From: Armigeres subalbatus
Taxonomy: Eukaryota > Arthropoda > Insecta > Diptera > Culicidae
Assembly: GCF_024139115.2 (NCBI RefSeq)
Contig: NC_085141.1
Span: 370,411,925 to 370,475,924, forward strand
Reading direction: 5' to 3'
Length of the DNA: 64,000 bases
Below the pieces are notes generated by a model. It did no database searches, was not told the origin of the DNA, and saw only the letters and a program-made list of their open reading frames with translations. Position 1 is the first letter of the stretch, and the number at the start of each line of letters is the position of its first letter. The position numbers were made by a program, and so were the translations under genes. Below, piece by piece: positions 1-10,633 of the stretch.

Positions 1-1520
1 CGAGAATCGAACGAAGGAAGACATCGTGTATCGAGAAATACATACCAGAGTTAATTGGTATCACCAGAACGACAGGTCATACGGAAGGTTGAAGATAAAG
101 AGTATCAAGACGGATTCAACGGGACGAAATCTTTGGAGGAACATCAGGAGTAGAAATTTTCGGAGGAACATTAGGAAAAGGTGAATTATACAAGGCGATA
201 TGAAAGAAGATTTAACCAGGCGAAATAACACAATAACTCCGAGATAAGCAGAAACAGAAAAACCATGAAGACTAAACTCCCACGATAGAAGACAAGTTAT
301 GAAGAGGATCAACCCAAGGCGAATTATCAAACGAGCAAAATTTTATCAATAACAACTAATTTGCATCACACAACAAAAGATGCGAATGTCTCACAACAAA
401 ACTGAGCAGCGTATACACGGCAATTCACCACAACTTACGTATCAACGGAGAATCAACTGAAAACTATTGGAGATACACTATAATAGCTACACATTTTTGC
501 TATAAGGCAAGCAGTAAATTCATGAACTACAACCAGAGGAAAGCAACATATACATTCGGAGATGGCACGTCAAATTATTACTAGTGAACGGTACGATCAA
601 ATTTTACGCACCCAGCAAACGATAGACATCATATATCAAAAACTTCACCACGGAGATCCAATATTACGTTACAAGTTCAAACAACCAAGCAACATACCAG
701 GAGTATACCCTGCACTCGGAATCTGAAACCGACCAAGTGATCTACACGAGATATGATGAAGAAACGAGCATCAGCAAGCAGACGCTAGGCGCGTTATGAA
801 GGCATCATCAGGTAAGACACTCTCGAGGAAGTATATGTGTAGAGGGATTAAGCGAAAATATTTAAAAAAAAAGTTATAGCAAAATTAATTTGAGGAATCA
901 GAAAATTGCACGAAAATAGTATCAAGGAATTTCAAAGATATACACTGCTTGAAAATTTGTATTTTTTAATGATCAGAGGACAACTTTTGAATATTTCATG
1001 AATATGTTTGAACTATAGCTTCAGGAGAACCGTAAAGTTTTGAAACGAAACCATCAACTATCCACTTGAAATGATAATTTACAATTCTAATTTCAAGCTC
1101 AGTGGGTTGGAAGAGATGTAGCGACCCTAAACGCCATGCAATAATCATCATTTTTCTTCTATATTTAAAGTATGTCATATAAACGAACAAAAGGAAAGAT
1201 TGGACAGGTTGGAACCTGTCCATTTATGTTTATCAAATAGCAACCGCTGTTGAAAATAAACAACGGATATTTAAGTATAAGCAAAACTTGGCGAATAAGC
1301 TGGCCTAGAAATAGTAGCTGACTCAATTGTTAAATAATTGTTTATTTAGAGAGTACGAATGCTCTCGGAGCAGAATGTCACATGAGAGTAAATGTAGGTA
1401 GCATGCAACATTCTGCAACATTATTGAAAATGAGAGAAAAATTGTAAACAATAGCCAGTAATTATAAATAACGTTTTTGTAAATAAAGAAGAGAGTCGGA
1501 TTTTGGACTTGGAGTTAGCA
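1..1520. other. No gene recognised; AT-rich, possible LTR-like tail near 1330-1520
   Basis: Short open frames here have no recognisable motif and look like chance frames in purine-rich DNA. The stretch around 1440-1500 has the look of an LTR R region (AATAAAGA-type polyadenylation signal followed by an AGAGAGTCGG run), but no partner LTR is visible in the window, so this is only a suggestion. Confidence 0.3.
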
Positions 1521-1589
1521 AGTCACATCAGAATTGTTCAAGTGTTTTATTTTTCAAATTGTGATGACTGTTTTCCCGAAAACTAACCG

Positions 1590-1947
1590 CTCGAGTTCGT
1601 GCAGTGGAACTGTCTAACGCACGCTGCCATTTGACCATTGAGGCCAACGTGACAGTCCTACGGATGCCTCTCGTGCCGCGCATTTCGAAGCACTCTATGT
1701 CTTCACCGATAACGATGTCAATAGGCATCATACCGGTGATGACGCAAAATGCATCGTGCGACACGGTACGGTACGCGCTTGCAACTCTTAGGCACATGAG
1801 CCTATACGTACTTTCTAACTTCGTTCGGTAGCAGTAAATACGCAGGGCCGTGCCCCAAGCTGACCCCCCATACCTCAGTATGGACAGAGCAACACTAGCC
1901 AGAAGCTTGCGCTTGCTGGCATAAACCGCAGAGCTATTGGACATCAT
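1590..1947 (-). pseudogene. R1-clade ORF2 C-terminal region, truncated
   Basis: The open frame contains SILRYGGSAW, KLESTYRLMCLRVASAYRT and GMMPIDIVIGED, the conserved run that follows the RT in R1-clade ORF2. It then stops making sense after VKWQRALDSS, where the usual WT-type zinc-finger region should begin. The 3' end of the element is therefore missing, ending at about 1590-1600. Confidence 0.75.
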
Positions 1948-2638
1948 CCGGGTGGGACAATGCCACTAAAGCTGTTCCAGCCAGTTCTGTTCTTCCTGGA
2001 ACTCATCCACTCCGCCACAATTGCGATCGAGTGGGTTGCAGTCAACTCCACCTCTTCGATCGATTCACCGTAGACTTCCAGCGTAATATCGTCAGCGAAG
2101 CCGACGATTGCCCCGCCCACCGGGAACTTCAACCTCAAAACACCGTCGTACATGACGTTCCATAACACCGGATCCAGTATGGAGCCTTGCGAAACCCCTG
2201 AGGTTATGTCAACGCACTTCCGACCCGCCTCCGTGTCGTATACCAGTTCTCGATTCTGGAAGTAGCTTCCGAGAATCTTGTACAGGTACTCGGGAATTCC
2301 AAGACGCAGGCTGCAATAGCTGCCCAACTGGCACTATTGAAAGCATTCCTCACGTCGAGAGTCACTACTGCACAATAACGAACTCCCCTTCTCTTACGCT
2401 GGATAGCTATCTCCGCGGATTTGGTAACCGACAAGATAGCGTCCACGGACGACTTACCTTTTCGGAAGCCAAAATGGTTACTCGATAGACCATCCACACC
2501 CTCCGTGCGTATCAACAACCTGTTAAGGATGATCTTCTCGAGCACCTTCCCCGCCTTATCAAGCGGGCATATTGGCAGATCTGAACATCTCGGGAGCCTC
2601 AGCAATGGCCGCTTTGATGGCCAGGTTCGGAATACCAT
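1944..2638 (-). pseudogene. R1-clade reverse transcriptase core, frameshifted
   Basis: Two overlapping minus-strand frames together carry the RT domain. The first has LEKIILNRL, FGFRKGKSSVDAIL and VVTLDVRNAFNSASW. The second has LGIPEYLYKILGSYFQNREL, a GVSQGSILDPVLWN box and the catalytic GFADDI. A frameshift near 2320 separates them. In an intact element this enzyme copies the element RNA at the nicked chromosomal target. The ADD of the active site survives, but the frame break makes the copy inactive. Confidence 0.85.
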
Positions 2639-2698
2639 CCAGTCCTGGCGCCTTACCTACACTAAGGGACTGTACAATCCCCGCAAGTTCCGCCACAG

Positions 2699-3148
2699 TT
2701 AGTCTTCCCTCGTCTGGCCCACTCTGGCCCCTGACAGCTCCACAAAGTGAGGCCAGGGACTTGGGTCATGACGTGGGAAGAGCCCCGCGATGATCCTCTC
2801 CAGTATCTCTGAGAACCGCTCTGTAGAGGCCATCGCCCCACGTGTCTTGGCCATTACGACCCTATAGGCGTCACCCCATGGATTCGCGTTGGCACTTTGA
2901 CACAGGCCCTCGAAGCAGGCTTTTTTGCTTGATCTAATCTCAGTCTTCAGAGCGGCTCTAGCAGCCACGAACGCCACCCGTCGTTCAACACGCTCATCTT
3001 CTGTGCGTGCACGCTGCATCCGCCTCCGTGCCCGTAGGCAGGCGCGGCGCAGGTTCGCAAATGCTTGAGTCCACCAGTAAGCCGGTGGCCTCCCATTCCT
3101 AGGGTGGACTTTCCTAGGCATGGTGGCATCGCATGCACGCGAGAGTAC
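2699..3148 (-). pseudogene. R1-clade linker between endonuclease and RT
   Basis: An open minus-strand stretch begins with ATMPRKVHPRNGRPPAYWW and is rich in Arg and Ala (LRRACLRARRRMQRAR). It matches the usual segment between endonuclease and reverse transcriptase in R1-clade ORF2, where a PPYWW-like motif opens the linker. Frame breaks separate it from the RT at about 2640-2700. The apparent N-terminal extension of this frame above 3148 is MITE sequence, not retrotransposon. Confidence 0.7.
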
Positions 3149-3151
3149 TGT

Positions 3152-3307
3152 TAGGGAACGTCCACAAATTGCGTAATGCTTGGAGGGGGAGGGGGATTGC
3201 GTGAAGTGTGACGATCCATACAAAATTTTCAGATGCTTCATATAAAAAGTGTGACATAGGGGGGAGGGTGGATTGAAAAAGTCCAATTTTTGCGTTACGT
3301 AATTAAT
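3152..3307 (+). mobile_element. MITE, family 1 (ends AGGGAACGTCCACAAATT), inserted in the R1 remnant
   Basis: The sequence begins AGGGAACGTCCACAAATTGC and ends with GCGTTACGTAATTAATAG. The two ends are imperfect inverted repeats. A second, diverged copy in the opposite orientation lies at 24731-24914, sharing the GTGACGATCC and ACATAGGGGGG internal blocks. It interrupts the R1 coding sequence, so it is younger than the R1 insertion. Confidence 0.75.
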
Positions 3308-3309
3308 AG

Positions 3310-3690
3310 TAATAATAATCCCTTACCAGCTGCTCGCCGCTCAGACTGAGAGTATTGTGCTCGCGGCGGAGCGCTTCCTTAAACACCTCGTCGTCGAAGT
3401 ACGATGTATTCCACATACGAGGACTAGGCCTCGCCCCTTCTTCCGTCCGCTGAATGCTTGTCGTATAGCCGATACTGTAGCGAACCGCCAGGTGGTCGCT
3501 GTGAGTGTTGCCATCATCTACCCTCTACCCCATTTTGCAGCACGCTTTTTTTCTATAAAAAGTTATGAGCGATCTACCAAATTATTTTTTTAAGGCCCAT
3601 CTGACCAACGAACATTATTTTTATGGTTAATATGATACTGCGGCGTCAGTTCCTTGATTTCATACACTATTCTAATGAATATGATTGAGT
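3310..3690. other. End of R1 endonuclease, then unannotated AT-rich spacer
   Basis: Bases 3330-3520 belong to the R1 endonuclease fragment. From about 3521 to the SINE target duplication at 3693 I see no motif. Confidence 0.4.
3330..3520 (-). pseudogene. R1-clade endonuclease C-terminal fragment
   Basis: The minus-strand translation gives the terminal APE-type endonuclease motif (S-D-H-L-A-V) followed by a linker with RMWNTSYFDDEVFKEALRRE. In this family the Asp-His pair of SDH is part of the active site. The upstream part of the domain is not recognisable towards 3600, so the fragment is truncated. Its downstream continuation is cut by the MITE at 3152-3307 and resumes at 3148. Confidence 0.75.
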
Positions 3691-3703
3691 TCACATTGAA
3701 GCT

Positions 3704-3993
3704 TCTTCTTCTTCTTATTGGCATTTCATCCCCACACTGGGACAGAGCCGCCCCGCAGCTTAGTGTTCATTAAGCACTTCCACAGTTATTAACTGCGAGG
3801 TTTCTAAGCCAGGTTACCATTTTTGCATTTGTATATCATAAGGCTAACACGATGATACTTTTATGCCCAGGGAAGTCGAGATAATTTCCAATCCGAAAAT
3901 TTCCTAGACCAGCATCGGGAATCGAACCCAGCCACCCTCAGCATGGTCTTGCTTTGTAGCCGCGCGTCTTACCGCACGACTAAGGAGGGCCCT
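3704..3993 (-). mobile_element. Feilai-like tRNA-derived SINE with 11 bp target duplication
   Basis: Read on the minus strand it starts GGGCCCTCCTTAG, carries a tRNA A-box-like block (TTAGTCGTGCGGTAAGACGC) and a B box (GGGTTCGATTCCCG), then a tRNA-unrelated body and a 3' tail of GAA repeats. The duplication ACATTGAAGCT flanks it at 3693-3703 and 3994-4004. Such SINEs are Pol III transcripts mobilised by LINE machinery. A near-identical copy lies at 38578-38868 and diverged pieces at 28005-28085 and 38343-38475. Confidence 0.92.
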
Positions 3994-4009
3994 ACATTGA
4001 AGCTATAAG

Positions 4010-4450
4010 CACCAAAAAAACTTCTAAGCAGCTGTAGATATCATGTCCTGAATTCAATTACAGCTCGGATTGCCCAGAATATCTTCAAACGATCTTACGC
4101 TATCCGTTAACCTCCCAGAAGGTGTAATTTATGAAGCCTTGAGTACCAAGTAGTACCAGTAGATCTCAGGTCCCGAACTCAAATACAATTTGGGTGACGC
4201 ATAATATCCCAAAACAATCTTACGATATCTGTTGATATCTCAGGAGATGTAATGGATATAATATAGTGCATTGGATAACCCCGTATATCCCAGAACTACT
4301 TTGCGATCCTTTTATCACCTTCTATAAGATGTAATGAACACGGTTGAATACTCAAATGAACTTTGAGTAACGAAAAAGCTTTTCTGCAGTTGTAAATTTC
4401 AAGTCCTGAACTCAAAGTTAGTTTGGATGGCATAGGACGTCCAAGGAAGA
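4010..4450. repeat. Degenerate minisatellite, unit about 120-130 bp
   Basis: Roughly 3.5 copies of a unit containing GTAGAT(A/C)TCA(A/T)GTCC(T/C)GAA(T/C)TCAA, then a block with CCAGAA or CCCAAAACAATCTTACGATAT, then an (A/G)AGATGTAAT(G/T) block. Copies are strongly diverged, with indels, so the period is approximate. No coding potential. Confidence 0.65.
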
Positions 4451-4489
4451 TAAAAAAATAGTGTATTGTACATCACAGTAGCTCTACGG

Positions 4490-4960
4490 AGCTCACTGCG
4501 GCCAATGGATAGAGCCGTGGTGCACTTTAATTACAGTCTTCGGTCTCGTTGAGCAACGCTCCATATGTGCCAGTGTTCCTCTTGTTTTGGCCATCACCAT
4601 GAACTTTTCTTTTCAGAAGTATTCGATTTGGTGAGTCACGTACTCGAGCTTAACTCCACCAGTGATTACGACCTCCAACTTGGCTGGGGTCTAAATAAGC
4701 ATTTTCATCTCCGAACAGTACACCGGTTACCTCATTTTGTTGCCCACGCATTGAAGTCTCCTGCAATGACTGCTGACTTGTGACTTACTTAGGTCCGATG
4801 TCAGCCATCTGAGTGAACTTGTCTATAGAGTCACCCTTGATGCGGTATAGCGGCTACATTAGGACCTTCCATTTATCTTCGCTACAACTGCGATATCCGC
4901 TCTTATGTGCTCTTCCCTGTAGTTTAAATGGTAAACTTCTCTGGTTTTCCCGCAACTTCT
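4490..4960 (-). pseudogene. Non-LTR endonuclease remnant (R1-like)
   Basis: The minus-strand translation, across several frames, shows HIRADIAVVAKINGRS and then VIAGDFNAWAT near 4740-4780. The second matches the AGDFNAW box of APE-type endonucleases in non-LTR elements. Stops and frameshifts are frequent. It is a separate fragment from the R1 remnant at 1590-3520, which lacks this part of the domain, so the two could once have been one element, rearranged. Confidence 0.6.
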
Positions 4961-6490
4961 GATGCATTTGTTATTGCTCTATGCGCTGCCTTACCGACAT
5001 AATCTGGTAGGTAGCTTTGTTCACTGCAAACCAGATATTTATTGTTCGGCACATCATCTCAACTGAGCTGCCCAGTACCAAATCTTGTTTAGTAATACGT
5101 AGCATTTTATTCCTCTCTACATCGAATACAATACAAACAATACAACAAGTATCCACCAGGCGATTGATTTAGCAGCCAAATAGAAAAAGGTCAGAGTTTT
5201 TTTTCTTACTCATTGCTTTCATGATGTGACCCAAAAGCGGCTAACCTACAACGCCAATCCCTTGTTGCTGCCTATAGTCCTCCCCAGCCCTGGCTGATGT
5301 AATCTTAAGCCTGATATCCATCAGCAGTCAGCACCGACTTTGGTTTCTTCACCGCAGACAGCAAATTGTTATTAATCGACAACAGTTCTGATGTTTTGAA
5401 TATCGATTACAAACAAAAACAAAACACAGACGGGTGCAACATCTAATTCATCGTCCATATTTCACAGTTGGGCCCATATCAGATTGAACGCCAGCACCTA
5501 TTTTTTTTCGGCCGATCCGTAATAAATATTCATTCAAAACCTATCGACGGTGGCGTGCGTCATCATTATCGCCCCTTATCATCGTAGTACACCATGGTTG
5601 TTGTTGATGGAAGTTTAGCTCGCTGGTCGTAGCAGCCATTGCCGCCGCCACCTTCATCCGTCCCATCAACGCGGTCGTATCTCGTATTTTTCTCGTAGTA
5701 GGCCAAGCAGCCAGCCTACTATACGATTTTAATTCGATTTTCTCCCTCTCACTCACGGTATACGTTGGTTAACTTGTCTGTCCACATTCCGCCCTACTTT
5801 CGCTGGTAGTGGTACGAGCCGTTGCAGTGGTAGTGAGGCTCTGTTTACATGCTTTACATCGTACCGCTCCTGTCTTCGATTGAAAAATAAATACCCAAAG
5901 GAATGATGGAGAAGGGCTTGCAGCCAAAACGCATGGTTTACTACAGTCGGGTCTTCTTAGTTTCATTCATTATATAAGGTTTTCAATTCTGTAAATAAAA
6001 TAATAAAAAAGTTGAATGCCGTCTTATCGTCCTTCATTAGTTAACACATAATTGGATTTGGCATTCCGGAGAGGTGCCACTCAAATGAACCTCGACTTTT
6101 AGCTGTTCCACTCGGGTTGTGAACATGATGCAAACCAAAAAATGCTTGGATTTTTTGAGGATTGATTAGGTTGATTTATTCGTAACCCAGTACACAATTC
6201 CTTACTTAATTTCTCCTCCTTCTGAAGACTTCTAAATCATTACAACAGATATTTCTATGCATATTTGTTGATGATGATGCGAGCCAAAAGAGAAAAGAAC
6301 ATGCCCGTACGCAAAATATTACACTTCCATATAGATAAAATGCTACAACCGTCACCGTCTCTGTATTGGTTCACTGTTTTGGTTCAGTTTCTTCGAGCGG
6401 CAAAAGAAATCAAAACAACTCTCAACTAGATTAGGTAAAGGTTCCGAATAGGTTTTCTCAACTAGTATGGAAGAGAAAAATATCAATGTT
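4961..6490. other. No gene recognised
   Basis: 5200-5960 has moderate GC content with short open frames on both strands, none with a recognisable motif. 5960-6490 is AT-rich. No repeat family shared with the rest of the window was found. Confidence 0.4.
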
Positions 6491-6499
6491 TCGAAATCG

Positions 6500-6860
6500 G
6501 TGGTGTGCGTGCGTGCGAGCTAGAGTACGCTGGGCCGTGTGGACGTGAGCGAGGTGCCGACGACGGCGACCGACGATCGTTGTACCGTTGCGGTCACGGC
6601 GACTGCGTACTCGCGCGCATCATACCTTTCGTTCGTGCGAGTCTGCTCCGTCTTGTGTCGTCCGTCGCACAGAACAACACTCGCTCGTCCGGAATATGGA
6701 TGACCATCATCATCGCACTACACTGCACAGTCTGGTCTGGCTCTGGTCCGAGGCGCAGGCAGGCAGGATGTCTCTCGCATACAGTTGTACCCACGGAGAC
6801 GGAGAAGTTCTGTGCGCGCGGATATAAACATAACCGTGCCCGTGGTATCGCGGCTTGAGT
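6500..6860. other. GC-rich island, possible regulatory or leader sequence
   Basis: A sharp switch from AT-rich flanks to sequence rich in CGACGG, GTGCG and CGTCGT. Open frames exist on both strands, as expected in stop-poor GC-rich DNA, with no domain. Composition resembles the leader exon at 31150-31800, which suggests promoter, leader or enhancer DNA, but there is no direct evidence of transcription. Confidence 0.35.
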
Positions 6861-7017
6861 TGGTATTTTTGGTTTAGGAATGCTTGTTTTGAACTTCGCT
6901 TCACGAGAGCTGGCAGCGTTGCTAGATTATATTCGAATTGGCATGATTTCGGTAGCTTATTCTTGCACTATAGATTACAAAAACAATGTCAAACGGTTCA
7001 CCTACAAGTAGTAATTA

Positions 7018-7312
7018 GAGATCTCGCAAATTAATCGAATCATCGTTGTGATAATCGATTAATTTTGAATCGATTACAAAGATTAAACGATTCAATAATC
7101 GACGCAATACCACGAATCGAGAGTAATCGATTAATTACTAATCAATTAATCGGGATTTCACGACATCTCTAAGATGTCGCAAATTAATCGATTATTTCGA
7201 TTCATCGTTGTGATAATCGATTACTACCCAAAAATTAATCGATTCAATAATCGATACGAATCGAGATTAATCGATTAGATACTAATCGATTAATCAAGAT
7301 TTCGATACATCT
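7018..7312. repeat. Tandem pair of ATCGAT-rich inverted-repeat elements
   Basis: Two head-to-tail units of about 150 and 140 bp. Each opens with GAGAT(C/G)TCGCAAATTAATCG or close to it and closes with an inverted version ending ACATCTC. I count nine ATCGAT hexamers in under 300 bp, most within TAATCGATTA. The units are related but diverged. Confidence 0.75.
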
Positions 7313-7319
7313 CAAGTGG

Positions 7320-8000
7320 TAATGCGCGGAAGGAGATTTAAAATATCTTCAATATTGCGAATACTGGGTCATAGAGAAACAGACATCTCACTCGACACTA
7401 ATTTCATCTTTCTTTGGTGGATTCATTTTTTTTTGTAGATTGTCAATCGGCCACTGATGGCGGTTCTATCGATTTTGCTTGTAGTTAACGCTTGCGTACT
7501 ACCATCTGGTTATCGCTTGTCCTCACACAGTGAATTTAGCATTGGGCGGTAATGTTTACATGACGATGATTTTGATTGTATTTTGTTCTAAGCGAGAGGT
7601 CTGTGACTGGGTGTTTTAGCAGTGAGGAAGGTATGATTGACAAACTGCGAATGTGTATTTTGTACGATGGCTGAGTGAGAAACAGAGATACGTTGGGCTT
7701 GTTCTTGGTATAGGCCACACATCTCCCCTTTTCTCTTAAAATAAATAAAAGAAAACTATCATTTTTTTTATTTCTGTAAGGAAAAAATAACGCCTCCCAC
7801 ATAGTTCAATGGGGCATATTGCAGCGTGCGTCTCTTTTCGTAACCGAAGAACACTTTGGATACACCATTATAAGTGCCAAACTTAAGTATGGAAAATCAC
7901 TCTCTAGACAGTTCCGTGCTGTGGCGTTTCGATTCGTAATGGAAGTAACAACCGGCAGCGAAAATTAGAAATCGTAACCGGAAAAGTATCGATAAATAGC
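7320..8000. other. No gene; weak dispersed repeat at 7605-7680
   Basis: A block with GAGGAAGGTATGATTGAC and TTTTGTACGATGGCTG also occurs, diverged, at about 15635-15700. The two blocks lie at the outer ends of the repeat mosaic of 8000-15300. Nothing else recognised. Confidence 0.35.
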
Positions 8001-8004
8001 TTTT

Positions 8005-8650
8005 AAACATGGTGATCTGCAATTACACCATTCTTCTTGCGGACATCCCAATAATCCACAATAACACCATTCTTGTAACACAGAGAAAATATCTCTTGAA
8101 TGCGGGCATCCCACCAAGTAATATTGTGATTATTCCGGTCCACAACAACCCTGTTATTTTTCTGGGCTCCCACCAACGTAGAGGAGACTTTTTGAGTACG
8201 GGCGTCCCAACACGCAGAATTGTGATTATTTCGGTCCACACTAACATCATTCTTCTTGCGGGCGTCCCACAACGCGAAATTGTAATAATTTTGATCCACA
8301 ATAACACCATTCTTCTTTCGGTCCACTAAGGCAGAGGACGAAGCTCATGAATGCGGGCGTCCTACCACTCAAAATTGTGATCATTCCGATCCACAATAAC
8401 ACCATTCTTCTTGCGGGTGTCCCACCAACGCAGAGGAAGAGTCCCACTACCCGAAATTGTCATTATTTCAACCCACATTAACAATATGTTTCTTGCGGGC
8501 GTTCCTCCAACGTGGAGGAAGAAACTCGCGAATGCGAACGTCCCACCACGCGAAACTGTGATTACTTTGATCCACAATAGCACCATTGTTCTTGCGATCC
8601 TACCACGCAGAATTGTAATCATTTCGATCAACAATAACATTCAGTTGATA
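8005..8650. repeat. 99 bp tandem repeat, cluster A
   Basis: Consensus unit of about 99 bp made of two half-units, each with GCGGGCGTCCCACCA, joined by CGATCCACAATAACACCATT. Units vary by indels. Because the unit is 33 codons long, frames stay open: the plus strand repeats NNTILLAGVP and VIISIHNN, the minus strand GGTPARRMVLLWIE. Both strands being open argues for a property of the repeat rather than a gene. Other clusters: 9650-9790, 10165-10450, 11160-11700, 15165-15300. Confidence 0.85.
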
Positions 8651-8712
8651 GCCTTTGCTTATTGACGTCGGACGTGATTCTTCATTCGCTTCACTTTGTG
8701 CTCTTCGTACGA

Positions 8713-9284
8713 TTGCTAATATGAACGTATCGAGAAAAAATACGATAATAGTTGATTTCAGTGTTTTACCTGAAAGACCTAATGCTAAAAAAGTTCAGCA
8801 GTTCCTGGGAAAAGAAATTCAGTTGAATCTGTCGGAAACTGAAAGCATTTAGTTGCACAATATACGCAGTTGCGTATATATAGAATGAAAAGATAGAAAA
8901 GCAGCAGCTCGCTATCAACAGCTCCATAACAATAGACATTCGATCTTCCACGGTGATAAGAGTTTCAAAATACCCGTCTTTGTGGATAGCGACACTGTTG
9001 CCGTGCGTGTGCTCAGTGGACATGAGACGACAATATCTTACCCTGATCAGCCTAAATCATGTCGTTACTGCCTTAAGACCGCTCATCCGAAACAAAAATG
9101 CACAGAAGCATCGATGACTACGACTGCCGCAATATCCCAACCAACTAGAAAAAATACCAAAGCGCCAAGCATCGCAGCGTCATTAGTGGTATCAAACCAA
9201 ACGAACAATTGCTCGCTGAATCCAAAAGAGTCCCCCCCCCCCGATCGTGCCGTGGACTGTATCTACTGTTACAGAAAACACTAA
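8713..9284 (+). pseudogene. Non-LTR ORF1 (gag-like) remnant with CCHC knuckle
   Basis: The plus-strand reading gives VDFSVLPERPNAKKVQQFLG, then after a stop near 8850 VYIE-KDRKAAARYQQLH and FKIPVFVDSDTVAVRVLSG, then CRYCLKTAHPKQKC at about residue 30 of the last frame. This last motif is a CX2CX4HX4C zinc knuckle. The order (nucleic-acid-binding region, VEVRVL-type strand, knuckle) matches ORF1 proteins of mosquito non-LTR elements, which coat the element RNA. It sits between two clusters of the 99 bp repeat. Clade uncertain; LTR gag is less likely. Confidence 0.65.
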
Positions 9285-9640
9285 AGCCATTGTCCACAAT
9301 ACCATTAGATGACACACAACATCAACTGAGAAGTAACGATGACGACGACGACGACGCAAACGATAGCTCTTAATCACACATTGGCGAAACTGCCAAAAAC
9401 CGACGGTTATCAACCAAGAAAGGAGAGAAAGAAATTCAACAGGGTTCATAGAACAGTCAACATGTAATCAATGATTATAGCAATGCTTGATCTTGCTGGG
9501 GTTCTCTGGAATATTTCTGATGGAGAATAATTTACTTTAAATTTGATTATACATTTTAATGTAAAAAAAAGTATGCAAAAGTGTAAAATAAATCTGAAGG
9601 TTAGAGGTGAACCAGCCTAGGGCTGCAAACCTCTTTAATG
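9285..9640. other. No gene; short GACGAC run at 9338-9357
   Basis: Continuation downstream of the ORF1 remnant without recognisable coding sequence. Confidence 0.3.
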
Positions 9641-9649
9641 AAGAAAAAA

Positions 9650-9790
9650 GAAAAACAATAACACCATTCTTGTGGGTGTACCACCAACGCAGAGGAAGAA
9701 TCTCACGAATGCGGATGTCCCACCACGCGAAATTATTATCATTATTATCCACAATAAGACAATTTTCTTCTGGACGTTCGACAAACGTAG
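9650..9790. repeat. 99 bp tandem repeat, cluster B
   Basis: About one and a half units (ACCATTCTTGTGGGTGTACC, then CACGAATGCGGATGTCCCAC), followed directly by a truncated pogo-like MITE. Confidence 0.75.
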
Positions 9791-9794
9791 TGGA

Positions 9795-10149
9795 TGAATA
9801 GGGAGATAGGGAGAGATCGAGGAATGGAAGGAAATTTTGAATGGGTACTAGATACAAAAAAGCTCGTTGCTATGAAAAACGATAACAAAACAAATGTCGT
9901 TTCGTGTTGTTGATGTGCTTGTTATTGTCCAAAGATGCTGTAGTAGCCTAAACATTTAAACATATAGACATAATGAGAGTGAATCCAGAACAAATATGAT
10001 CAGAACACATCGAGAAAAAGAGATATCGAGATAGGGAGGTTATCGAGATGTAGAATGCCCAAATGTATGTATATTGAAGGGACCAAGGAAATCGTGGACA
10101 TAGGGAGCGATATCGAAATATAGAACATCGAGATGTGGTGAGTCGACTG
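9795..10149. mobile_element. Pogo-like MITE, left end lost (empty-site copy)
   Basis: Homologous to 10634-11141. The right terminus GTGAGTCGACTG followed by TA is present, the left terminal repeat is missing. Position 9892-9895 (AAAT) is the empty counterpart of the nested insertion found in the other copy. Confidence 0.75.
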
Positions 10150-10164
10150 TAATCCTGATAAAAA

Positions 10165-10450
10165 TTAACCTCGTGAATCCGGGCGTCCCACCAACGTAGA
10201 AGAAGAAACTCGTTAATGTGGGCGTCCCTCCATGCGAAATTGTGATCATTTCAATGAATCCACAATAACACCATTCTTCTTTCGGGCGGCCCACCAAGGC
10301 AGAGGACGAAACTCATGAATGCGGGTGTCCCACCACTCGAAATTGGGAACATTTCTATCTACAATAACATCATTTTTCTTGCGGGCATCCCACCTACGCA
10401 GAGGAAGTTTGAATGTGGGCGTCCCATTACGCGAAATTCAACCCACCCAA
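10165..10450. repeat. 99 bp tandem repeat, cluster C
   Basis: Three units, including the distinctive variant CTTTCGGGCGGCCCACCAAG that also occurs at 11309-11330. With the adjacent MITE it forms a block duplicated at 11145-11480. A short solitary piece lies at 10600-10630. Confidence 0.8.
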
Positions 10451-10484
10451 AATTGTTAACATTATGATCCACAATAACCAATTA

Positions 10485-10600
10485 GGCACTGGCTAGAGCA
10501 TTGCAATGAGTAATTATCAAGATTTGGAAGGATAAGATACTGCTGCAGGAGTGGATGGAAGCTGTCATGTGCCTCATCTACAGAAAGGGCGATAAGCTGG
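10485..10600 (+). pseudogene. Reverse transcriptase fragment of a non-LTR element
   Basis: The plus strand encodes IWKDKILLQEWMEAVMCLIY followed by RKGDKLDC. This resembles the segment of non-LTR RTs in which an E-W-x-E-x-(V/I) run precedes a P-(I/V)-Y-K-K-G-D box. It is only about 40 codons and begins and ends abruptly in repeat DNA. Clade not resolved. Confidence 0.5.
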
Positions 10601-10633
10601 ATTGCAGGCATCCCACCACGCAAAATTATGATA

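Larger units (their letters stand above)
1590..3520 (-). mobile_element. R1-clade non-LTR retrotransposon remnant
   Basis: A decayed copy on the minus strand, reading endonuclease end (3330-3520), linker (2699-3148), reverse transcriptase (1944-2638) and C-terminal region (1590-1947). Motifs seen include SDHLAVRYS at the end of the endonuclease, FGFRKGKSS and TLDVRNAFNSASW in the RT fingers and palm, and GFADDI as the catalytic box. This combination is typical of the R1 clade, whose members usually insert by target-primed reverse transcription. The 5' end, most of the endonuclease and the 3' end are missing. A MITE splits it at 3152-3307. Clade assignment rests on motif style only. Confidence 0.88.

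Noticed and set aside
3704..3993. tRNA gene
   Set aside because: A and B boxes belong to a SINE head with body, tail and target duplication; no complete cloverleaf. The same applies to 21934-22211, 28005-28085, 38578-38868 and 45578-45858.
8005..8650. CRISPR-like array
   Set aside because: Repeats are long, degenerate and contiguous, without unique spacers, in a eukaryotic setting.
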